DNA of 64,000 nucleotides from Thalassia testudinum (lineage: Eukaryota; Streptophyta; Magnoliopsida; Alismatales; Hydrocharitaceae): the NCBI GenBank assembly GCA_037157565.1, contig JAZHRO010000002.1, positions 79,782,001-79,846,000 of the forward strand, written 5' to 3'. Positions 24,076-33,602 of this stretch are shown piece after piece (positions within the stretch are counted from its first letter, which is position 1; the number at the start of each line of letters is the position of its first letter). A model generated the notes under the pieces. That model worked only from the letters and a program-made list of their open reading frames with translations. It had not been told where the DNA came from and searched no databases. A program made the translations under genes and the position numbers.

Positions 24076-25056
24076 AGCATGATCATACACTCATTCTTGA
24101 GCAACAAAAGCACAATTAGAGTAGAGAGTTTTTTTGTTGTCTTCATTACAGATGCCTCAGATCCCATGGTTGCCAATAACAACCACAGATAAAACCACAC
24201 AACCCAGGAAAAAACTCCAACAAAGTGAATAGAATCACCTGTATCCCTTATCCTTGCACACTAAGGGAGTACAACTAGGTGCAATCACAAATGGTACCAC
24301 TTGTACCTCTCCACAAGGAAGAGAATACCACCAAGTGTAGCAAGCCCATAAAAAAGAAGAGGAGATAGTAGTATACCTCAACCTAAGATTATGAGCAACC
24401 TTGGAAACAAGAGGCAACAAGAGGAAGATGTACCACTGCTGCACCCAGATCTCAGGATCTCCTCAAGTCTAAAGCACCTAGACTGAAGCCCATGCTAAAC
24501 CTTAAACACCCTGCTTCTCTCCCTAATAATAGAGTGCCACCACTTAGATCTAGGTGCCTTGATCCACACCAATGCGCTGCTACTCCAAGTCTCGACGTAA
24601 TAGATTAGGTATGTCACTACTTACAACCCTCCTAGATTTGTGCGAATTAGTTTGATCGAAGCCCTAAGTGCCACTACCCTCTTCAATCAACATCCATAGT
24701 AGCAACGTGCTGCTTCGATGCTACCAAATTGCCATCGCTCCTTCGATGAGGGTGTCACCCAACCTCCGACTCACGTTGCCACTCTTAATCACAAATTGAA
24801 AAGCAACAATTGCGCTACACCTTTGATCTAGGTGCAGATCCTTGCAGCTCCTCAGATAAAGATCATTGCCATTAGGAGTACGGTCCAAAGGCTAAATTGA
24901 GAGATGAGGATCCCAAGTTGTGAAGATGGCACACTTAAGGAGAGCTTTCATGTAAGGTGAAAGCCCTCAACTCGCCGCTAATCCGGTACAACATTCTCAA
25001 CATGTGAAGACACGTGGAGTATCTTTCATATGCAATCAATCCCATGATCAAAACAT
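24076..25056. other. Element C 5' region without recognisable gag
   Basis: Between the protease and the primer site, where copia gag should be, neither strand gives a gag-like frame or a zinc knuckle. The sequence is low in long open frames. Either gag was replaced by other DNA or it has decayed beyond recognition. Confidence 0.4.
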
Positions 25057-25068
25057 GCTCTGATACCA
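25057..25068 (-). other. Element C primer-binding site
   Basis: The minus strand reads TGGTATCAGAGC exactly, the initiator-Met tRNA complement, directly abutting the LTR at 25069. Confidence 0.88.
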
Positions 25069-25301
25069 TGTGGAAACCAATCAAGATGGAAATGATCACA
25101 TAGGACACAAGATTTACGTGGAAACCATCCTTTAAGGGAAGGAGAAAACTATGGGAGTGAGAATCCTAGTCCACATCTCTCAATGGAGGCTAGGGTTATT
25201 CTTTACTACCCAAAAGAAAGGCGGTGCTACAATATATAAAGTTCAAGATATACACGGATCCACCTCGAGACTCATAAACCCGTTTACATAGTAACTCAAC
25301 A
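25069..25301 (-). repeat. Element C 5' LTR (233 bp)
   Basis: The edges are TGTGGAAACC (25069) and AACTCAACA (25301), giving TGTTGAGTT...GGTTTCCACA on the coding strand. It is short, as usual for copia. The right target copy would be GTATG at 25302-25306; the left partner is lost. Confidence 0.75.
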
Positions 25302-25774
25302 GTATGCACCCTTAAGGTTGCATTTTGAGGAAGTGACTCATGTCATCCTTGTTATCCATGGCCAAGGGAAAGCTGTCCAATTAGATAATTTCCTCTGGTC
25401 AAGATTTACTTTTGGAAGATCCTTCCTTGCATTTCTCATAGATGCTCATCATTTGGAAGTTGATTGGCATCTAGGCCAGCTTAAGTCAAGCTTGAATCCA
25501 AAGTCAAAGTACTCATGTGAAGAATAGGTTGAAAAATAGGTTAGGTTGGGCTTGAGCAACACTTTTTTTTCTTTGAACAAACATTGACCCAATCGCTCGT
25601 TCTCTAGTCAAATGGTTCATCCAAGCCATGTTCATGAGCATGATATGATGAGTTAGGCATGCGCCTTGGTAGGATGTAGCAAAAAGCACTCAAGCATTTG
25701 TGTGAACTTGAAGGTGGAGATTGACGATCAAAGTAACCCTGTGAACATGCTTTTTTTTGTGAGACAACTTGTAG
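25302..25774. other. Unassigned DNA
   Basis: There is no recognisable protein, RNA or repeat boundary. Short open frames on either strand look like chance. Confidence 0.3.
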
Positions 25775-26310
25775 ATGAGAAGCATGGAAGTGGTACAGAC
25801 TTAAGGAAGATGAGCATGATGAAGTTAAGAGGAAGATTGTTAAGAAAATAGATTTTTCATTATTTACTTGTTTTAATTGTGGTAAGAGATGGCTTCTAGA
25901 TAAGAAGCATGGAAGTAAGGTAGACTTGAGGACGATGCGTGCAAAGAAGTCAAGTCAAGAGGAAGATTGTTAAGAAAATAAATTTTCTTTTATTACTTGT
26001 AATACATATAGTTAGAGTCCTATCAAGAATAGGATTGTAGGTCTTGTTTTGTGTCTATAAATAGAGGGGCAAAGACTCCAATCTCTACATGTTGTGTTGA
26101 AAGAGAGGAGCGATTGAGGGGGAGATGCTGGCGTATTCCTTGTCTTTAGTAGGGTTGTCTTCTTGATGGTCATGAATGGTGAGCAACAACCACCATCTTG
26201 TGCTTTTTCATACATGCTTTTGTGGTGCGATTCTTGTGGTTTGTATGCTATCTCCAATTCTATTCTAGTGTCTATGAGCATGTAGATAGGTGACGCACAC
26301 ATCTATATTT
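25775..26310 (+). repeat. Copia-like LTR piece with duplicated left junction
   Basis: GAGGAAGAT followed by TGTTAAGAAAATA occurs twice, at about 25829-25850 and 25959-25980, inside an imperfect tandem duplication of about 130 bp. The second copy runs into an LTR-like stretch with a TATA-like box (TGTCTATAAATAGAGGGG near 26052). The right edge is not clear and no coding part was recognised upstream. Confidence 0.5.
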
Positions 26311-26885
26311 TCCTATGTGCAGACTCCAATTCATATGCAAAACCCTTCTACAGAGTATACACATGGAAGTCAATTTGTACTAATGTAAGGAGTGATGTGC
26401 ATGATTGCTGATTAGTAAATAAATCTTGCCGATTCTTTGCTTCACTTGTTGGTTGTGCCTTTCGATGAGCAATTGTATCTGCCAAATTCCTTTCCTAGTT
26501 CACTGGTTGTCCAAGAATTTAAAAATGCTTTCTGAAGTTTCCATCCTGCTTTTTGTAGAATTCTATTAACTAACAACAGGAGATGTGGCAAGGAATTGTG
26601 ACAACTTGTTGGTCAATTCCTTTAATATATACCTACTTACGTACATGCTGAAAGCTTGACAGGTGTAGATACGATGCCATGCCTTGGCAAGGGAGTCCTT
26701 TCTTTTAGCATTCATGCATGGCCTTATGTTCTTATTGTGGTTGGAGGTCTACAAATTCAATACTAGCATGCATTTTTCATGTGCAACACAGGAAAGATCC
26801 CAACATTTCTCACACACTTTTGTATCCCCTCAACGTATCCTATTTTTACTCCTATCTTAAAGGTGTTTTTTGTTTTGACAACCAG
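26311..26885. other. Unassigned DNA before the FabZ fragment
   Basis: No domain is recognisable. The last bases, TTTTGTTTTGACAACCAG, look like the pyrimidine-rich end of an intron with its AG acceptor, directly before FabZ coding sequence. No upstream FabZ exon was found here. Confidence 0.35.
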
Positions 26886-27158
26886 GCTATGGCTCAAGTA
26901 GGAGGCATTGTAATGCTTTAGCCTGAAATAGGAGGCCTCCGTGATAACTTCGTCTTTGCGGGGATTGACAAAGTGAGGTTTCGGAAACCAGTCATTGCAG
27001 GGGACACCTTAGTCATGAGAATGACTCTGGTGAAGCTGCAGAAGGGTTTTGGAATTGCTGAGATGGGAGGCAAAGCCTATGTTGGAGGTGAGATGGTTTG
27101 TGAGGGTGAATTTATAATGGCCATGGGAAAGGAACGATGGAGTTGTCTTCTCCTTTGA
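26886..27158 (+). pseudogene. FabZ: 3-hydroxyacyl-ACP dehydratase (FabZ) exon fragment
   Basis: The frame from 26889 reads MAQVGGIVML, a TAG at 26919-26921, then PEIGG, FVFAGIDKVRFRKPVIAGD and AYVGGEMVCEGEFIMAMG. These blocks match the C-terminal half of plant plastid FabZ, which dehydrates 3-hydroxyacyl-ACP in fatty-acid synthesis. An apparent intron acceptor (CCAG) precedes the fragment, so it derives from a genomic, not a processed, copy. The N-terminal half, including the active-site His block, is absent. The C terminus runs into unrelated residues (KERWSCLLL) before a stop. Not functional. Confidence 0.85.
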
Positions 27159-29855
27159 AATTTGCCATTTTCTTTTCTTTTTTTTTATTTTATTCGTTTT
27201 TCCTTTGGATGCATTTCTATTAGACATGATTTCAATAGCTGAACTTCCCATGAGCAAGTCTAGTGACTTTTGAATAAATGACATACAAAGAATTTTGAGA
27301 CTCTTGCAAGCGTGGCTTTGCACTCATCTTGTTCTTAGAAACAACACTTACGATCTTATAACGTTAAATGAGCATTAACTTAAAAGGGTGTGGCAATGAT
27401 CTTAACAGTATGGTATGAGTGCTAATCTGATACATGAGGCACTAATGTTACATGGAATGAACACCCGACTTAAAATGGGGGAACTACAGTCTTACAATAT
27501 GAAATTTATGCACTAAGACCATCTATATTCACAAATTTTGATTAACAACTTTTTCGAAATTTGCACCGTTAAACACATTTTCGAGACAGAAGTCATCCAA
27601 TCATAATGATCGAAATTCATTAGTTGTGAGGATCATTTTGATGCAGGTGGCTTCATGCTTTTACAAGTTGGAGTCTCCATGTATAGGGGATTGTATTGAA
27701 GCTTGTCACAAGTAGTATCAAGTAGTTTTTTTATTGGAAACCATAGGTATTTATATATTTATCCTCATTAAGGCTAGTAATATAGTTGGACTTCTTTGTT
27801 TCAATATATTATAACTACAAGTTATGCAATTTTCTTTTTTTTTTGTTTCTGATGACCCTTTTATTTAAGCCTATATTTAGAATATTTTTGGGCAAATCCA
27901 AATATTTTAGTGTATAGAAACAACTTATAGAGTTCAACAAAAAGAAGAACACAAGAATATGATGACATGAAAAATGGTAGGGAATCAAGTCACATTATGG
28001 ATATCCCAACTAAAATTGAGAGCTACAACTAAAATTGAGAGCTATCTTAGGATCTCAATCCTTGAAATATTCCTCTTTTCTTATCCATCTAAAGGAAGAG
28101 AGAGAAGACATCAGGAATTGAGAAATGGAGAGGAAGAGAAAAAAGAGGAACTTTGAGGAGAAAACAGGGGATAGATATGGTGTGTGTGTGTATTTTTGAG
28201 TTGGGGATTGGTGGGTGGGTTTGGCAAGTGGGTTTTATTTTCTGTTTCCTGAAGGGTCATGCCATTCCCTACATCGAGGTCGAAACGTTGATACTTGGTG
28301 AAGTAGGAAAATTACATGCGAACACATGCAAATAAAAAGTATTTTTTTAAGAAGTTCATGCTATTGGCAATTGCCATGTTTTAGGAAAATTGGGGATCTC
28401 CATATGCATTAAGTAAAACATCAAATGCAAGCTTGCGTACGTTGGCTTGTCAGGCACATGGTTCTTGATCCCCTTTTGTTAAATTGGTGTTATGCGTTGA
28501 TGACATTATTTGATTCAAGTATGTAATATCTGAGAGCGCAATCCATCTCTCCCTCCAACGAGAGGGCATCTTCCTCCCCATCTCTAGGAGGTAGCACTAG
28601 TCAGTACTTCAATCCTTCCTTTTCCTTTTCTGGTTTAAGTCTTTCATCCTCTAACAATGGCCATCATGCATTCCAAAGTGTGGTATTGTGGTCATTGCGT
28701 TGAGTTCTCTTCATCAAATCTCTTAGTTTTATAATTCTCGATCTTGTCGTCTTCCTCATTGACTTTTGGGTGGTAGCTTTTGTTTCTCTCTTTCACTCGT
28801 ACCCACTGCATTGATTCTCTACATGTTTCATTTACTTGGATCTCATTTGCATTAGGTAGCCTCTCATTCGAGCTTGTCATATGGACACTAGAAGCTCCTG
28901 AGGAAAGAATAGCCAAGACAAAAGTGAAGATCCTTTTGAGAGATTTAAATAATCCCAATAAGTGGAAGATGTGCATATTTTTCAAGATATTAATAGAAAA
29001 GGGAGGAGGTTGCGTGCACAGGTGGAAGAAGTAATTACGAAGGCTTAGACAGTCTACTCCCCCCAAGCATTACTAAAGTGGATGGTAGTCCTCAAAGAGG
29101 ATGCAAAGCTTCTTCCATGGCATCCAAATGGTGGCTTAATCCTCGTAGTTGTTGCGAAGCCTCATATGAAGTTGTCCGACTACAGGTTTGACATTGTGCT
29201 TTTGTGAGTTCAATGATCGCCCACTAGAGTACAGGTGTAGAAGCAGCTGCCCTTCGTTGAATAAGGTCATCCTTTGGAGAAGTCAAAGATATCGATATTA
29301 ATGATAGCAAGGGGGTTCTTTGTTCGTATTCATATGGAGATAGATGTCAAGCAGCCATTGATCAAAGAAGTGGATGTTACTATCATTGATGGAATAAAGT
29401 TGTAGTTGCCTCTTAAGGCTAGTTTACTTGGAAGGTTAGAAAAATTATGTTAAAAATATGAAATTGGTGTTAATTCCTAATTGTGTTTCTTTATAAAGTA
29501 GTGCTAACACTAATTTGTATTTACTTAAATCGATATTAAGTTGTGACATTAACCCTTGTGACGTTTACTTGGTAGTGATATTACAGAGAAAGGGGGGTGA
29601 CCAATGTTAGAGAGGGAGGGTTGCATGCAAATTTAACACAGGTCCGGGTAACACCATTAGCAACCAATGTTAGAAAACTGGTGTTAGGTAAAGGATGCTT
29701 AAGTGGTGAAGTAAATAGGCGTTAACCCTTCTAAGTAAACTAGGCTTTAGATATGAGAGGTTGCTTAGATATTGTGCATTCTGCATGAAGCCATAGATTG
29801 CGATGATTTACTTTTGGCATAAGCGAAGATTTTTGAAGTCCTAAGTGAACAAGCA
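27159..29855. other. Unassigned AT-rich intergenic or decayed repeat DNA
   Basis: No protein family could be recognised on either strand. Open pieces of 60-124 codons exist (for example 28692-29066 minus, and 28780-29034 plus) but overlap each other and carry no known motif. A short GT run is near 28180, and 29480-29760 has several 'ggtgttaa' and 'aacacta' words that could belong to a DNA-transposon remnant. Confidence 0.3.
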
Positions 29856-30266
29856 TCAATATGGGCTAGAGATTAGAGCAGCAAGAAATACATTTAGAAG
29901 GTGTTTGAAGGATGATGGGTTGATAATAGACAGTTTATTGGAGCTTGCCCATGACTTGCTAAAATGCGTTGGAGATGATGAAACATTGGGCGAGCATGAA
30001 TTGCTATAATTAAGGTCGATCATATTGCTTAACCACATATCTTTATCTAAGCAACTCAACCCCACCCAATGAGAGATTATGTAGAAAGGAATGTATTGAA
30101 GGGGGATCCACCATTTGGCTACTATTGAGTAAACACTTCTTTGTTGCACTAACACACCCTCTATTTATAGAGAGGAGGTGAAGGGAGATATTGCACAGAG
30201 ATCCCTCTATTATATGTTACTAATAAAGAAAACGAGAAAAACAAAGATTGGAACAAAACTCTCAAC
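29856..30266 (-). repeat. Copia-like LTR piece, minus strand
   Basis: On the minus strand it starts TGTTGAGAGTTTTG (30266) and has a TATA-like CTATAAATAGAGG near 30160-30175, the layout of a copia LTR. No primer site or opposite edge was found, so the left limit is a guess. A 99-codon open frame (30155-29856 minus) has no known motif. Confidence 0.45.
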
Positions 30267-30479
30267 ACCTACAATAAGCTTTGTTCTTTTCAAGCTAACA
30301 TAGTGTGAAAAAGTAAAAAGATATGCATTGTAACACATTTTACAACGCATAAGCCCCCACTCATTTATACAAGGATGTCAATTATGTGTCCACCATTCAC
30401 TCCAAAAAAGCAACCCAAGTATTGTTGGGTCTACCATCACTCAAGAAAAGTAACCTACCATGTCACAGGTGAAAAAATC

Positions 30480-30935
30480 AAAATACACCGGTTGAAAATG
30501 GTTTTCCATTAGTGGAAAATGACTTTTGATCTGGAAAGTGATGTTTCATCGTTGGAAAACCAAAACATATCAGTGTGTTTTGATTTTCACCTATCGATGA
30601 AAGATGGTTTTCCACCAGTGAAAAACTAAAACACATCGATATATTTTACCTTTCTACCGATGTAAAATGATTTTTCACCTGAAAAGTAAATGTTTATGTA
30701 TGTAAAGTGATTTCCACCAATAAAAAATCAAAATATATCATTGAAATGTGGGTGTTGTTTTTAAGTGCATGGGTCCACCACATATAGTGAGAACTTGTGG
30801 TTCTCTCACTGCATATGTTAGTGAATGAAAAATCAAAATAGATCAGTTGAAACATGGGTGTTGTTTTTAAGTGCGTGCATCCACCACATACAATGGGAAC
30901 TTGTGGTTCTCTCACTGCATATGTGAGTAGAGGTG
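30480..30935. repeat. Diverged short repeats and a 106-bp tandem duplication
   Basis: 30480-30730 is built of variants of 'TTTTCCACCAGTGAAAA'-like words. It is followed by two copies of a unit with period 106 bp: 'ggtgttgtttttaagtgc' begins at 30751 and 30857, each followed by 'tccaccacata' and 'acttgtggttctctcactgc'. There is no coding signal. Confidence 0.7.
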
Positions 30936-30959
30936 TGAGTAGGGGCCTGCACATTACAA

Positions 30960-32250
30960 AATACGTTGTAATACACGTTTCCTACTTGCATCCTAACCTA
31001 TTATCCGCAATCTATCTTTAAATCTAGCATCTTTGATTCCACATTAAATGGCATCCAAGAATCTCAGTTAATCCCTTCCAACTAGTTTTTAACCCACACT
31101 TTTCTATGGGAGTACAATTCATATGTCAAGTCTCGTGAAGAAGAGGGTCTTGTGCATGCATGTTGGGAGCAATATTATTTCATCTCGTTAATTGCCAGAA
31201 GGACTTTGTCTTTAGAATTAATTGATATACTTCATTCCCTTTTATACATAAGTAGAATATTAACTAAAGGAGTTTATGTCAATTAAAGGTAACAACATGA
31301 TGAAAATTCAACAAAATATCCCTTATATTATTGTGTTTTTCACTATACCTGCAATAAGTGTACAACTTCAGCTTTCCTGCATGTTGCAACCCATCTTTCA
31401 AAACTTGTTCTTGAATCGTGAACAAGTAACACAAATGTCCAAAATAGGAATATCAAACATTTGATCGACCCGGTGAGTACTTGAGAAAGTTACCGACTTT
31501 CATCAAATAGGATCCTGGGACATTTAAAAGGAAGAGAAGATGTTTATAAGAAATGCTTTGTACTCTCGAAGATCTCAGCCAGACGTCCCTTACTTTTAAG
31601 ATCTTGTTAATAAATAGCCGATATATCTTTAAAAATTTTGTAAACGTTGGAATTTAAAAAATCAAATGTTGAGTGATCAAGAGACCTTAATTAAGATAAT
31701 TGGAATAAAAAATAGATGTCTTAACTTTTTGCCTATTCTTTATATAAAGAGAAGTATTAAATGAAATAAGCAATATATGAGATAAATTCAATTTTGGTAG
31801 TAATAAAGATTCAATTTTGGCAGCAATAAATATTACTTCAAAAAAGTAGACGTTTGGGATTAAAAATATAATAGATTGATTTTGATTTTTTTAGAGATTT
31901 TATGTGATCAAAGATTTAGGTATATTCTAAGATGTATCCTATGGGTTTTAAAGATATCTTTGAGGCTTTGTTTACATTTTACAAAATAAAATATAACAAT
32001 AAAAGAAATCTAAACACTTCAAGAGATTTTCTTCAAGAACTCCTTCATTGTTCTTTTCCATTCAAGTTTTCTCTCATATTTTTCCTATAAAGCTTATTAG
32101 TCCTCATATATAAAAGTAATTTAGAATTATCAATAACTAATATTATTAATTAGTACGATCAACACATTCTCTCACTTATATTGAGGGATTCAACTAATCA
32201 CATTAGTGTGTTTACATGATTTGTCATTCAAATCTAAATCATCGGCCAAG
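30960..32250. other. AT-rich stretch, nothing recognised
   Basis: No gene, LTR edge or clear repeat was identified on either strand. Confidence 0.3.
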
Positions 32251-32257
32251 TAATATG

Positions 32258-32282
32258 AAACGACCCTTTCCAAGGGTCGTTT
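32258..32282. repeat. Perfect inverted repeat hairpin
   Basis: AAACGACCCTT, three bases (TCC), then AAGGGTCGTTT: an 11-bp stem. The following GTTTGGATT resembles ends of plant MITE/hAT-type elements, but no partner end was found. A 13-base C run is near 32418-32430. Confidence 0.6.
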
Positions 32283-32555
32283 GGATTTTTTTTCCAAACT
32301 TTAGGAGCTTTATCACAATTTCTGCACACCAAAATGGATTCTGTGTGGGGTATTTTAGTTTTGAGGGATTTTAACGCAATAAATCCCCACCATACCCACG
32401 CCTTACCCTCCCTACACCACCCCCCCCCCCTCATGCTACCATATCACCATACCCATAACCCATGCCCACCATACCTCCCACCATGCCCATGCCCATCCCT
32501 CACACATCCGTAAAAACCCGCCCTCCTCCATTTGTTCTCCACTACAACAGTCGAG

Positions 32556-33602
32556 TGTTAAGACACATGCTATTTAAGCCTTTTAAGATGTCTGGACTCA
32601 TTCTCAAACGTTTGAAAATCGAAAATCTTGGGTACAAGCTCGCGTCTACGTGCATGCTGCGCGCAGACAATACCCTCACCTTTTCCCTTCTTCTCTCTCC
32701 TCCGCCCCAGCCAAAACCCTAAACACCAACCTTATATAAACCCCTCCTCCACCTTCGTTTTCCCCACTTCCTAGCCACCTTCCTTCTTCCCTCCAGCGAG
32801 AGCGGCAGGTGCGAGCGAGAGTGTAGGAGTGGCGTGAGGAGGAGAGGAGGAGTTGAGCTTGCGAGCTCACGTGGGAGCTCGCCGGTGAGCGCACGGCCGG
32901 AGCGGTGCATGCGCAAGATGGAGGAGTGAGTCGGGGAGGTCCTCCCTGACACTGCTGCAGCCGGAGCTGCAGGTGAAAGGACGCGGCGCGGCCACGAGCG
33001 GTGCGAGAGGGCGGAAGTAGGTTCTGGTTCTGGGTTTTTCCCAGAATCAGATGTCTGGAGCGACGTCTAGACGACGTAGCCGACGTCTGGAGGAGGTTCC
33101 AGACGTCTGAGGAGGAAGTCTCACAAAGGTACGTCTTCTTTGCCGATACGGCCATGCAGGCCGCTCCGCCGAGACCTTGTTGCATGCCTTTTTGAGGAGA
33201 TTTGGTGGATTTCATGTAGGATTCACTTCAGGAAGGTGTGGGACACGCCCTCCCATGCATTTCAGATGTCTGGGAGACATACTAGACGATGGGAAGCACT
33301 TCCAGACATTCGGAGAGGTGGTCGGATGTTTGGAACTGGGTCCAGACAGTCTAGAGGAGTTCTTGGACATCTGAGGTTTGGCGCAGGACATGAGGTATGA
33401 CACTGGACCCTTTTAAGACGTCTGGAAGATGTTCCAGACATCTGATTTGAGTCAGAAGCACTATTTTTGACTCGTTTAGGCTCCGTTTGGGGTCCATTTT
33501 CCGCAATTAAGATACCGATGTTTCCCGTATGAATTCCTCTACTTGTTAGAAGACTTTCTATACTGTTCTGAGTATTCTCTTGTGATTGATCCTTGTGATA
33601 GG
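32556..33602 (+). repeat. Element F 5' LTR, first piece
   Basis: It starts TGTTAAGACACATGC, the diverged equivalent of TGTAACGAACGC at 61829. It holds many GACGTC and GATGTC/GACATC palindromes (32585-33120, 33260-33440) and the TTTTCCGCAATTAAG block. It ends at the left ATAGG target copy of G. Confidence 0.8.
32733..32740 (+). promoter_or_regulatory. TATA box in element F 5' LTR
   Basis: TATATAAA lies about 178 bases inside the LTR start. Of the family members here it is the most canonical TATA box. It again implies a short U3 and a leader that includes the GACGTC array downstream. Confidence 0.5.

Larger units (their letters stand above)
9540..25301 (-). mobile_element. Element C: minus-strand Ty1-copia element, interrupted by D and E
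   Basis: From right to left it holds an LTR (25069-25301), primer site (25057-25068), protease, GAG-pre-integrase, integrase (to 22858), then, after the insertion of D (which contains E), the integrase-RT linker (10039-9590). Joining across D with one ACTTG target copy restores a continuous reading frame, QKGYK then YFDPTTG. The RT, RNase H and 3' LTR are missing on the left, where the element ends abruptly against B near 9540. Confidence 0.8.

Noticed and set aside
28692..29066. Overlapping 124- and 84-codon frames as a possible host gene
   Set aside because: They oppose each other on the two strands, show no known motif, no splice pattern and no conserved block, so I left them unassigned.
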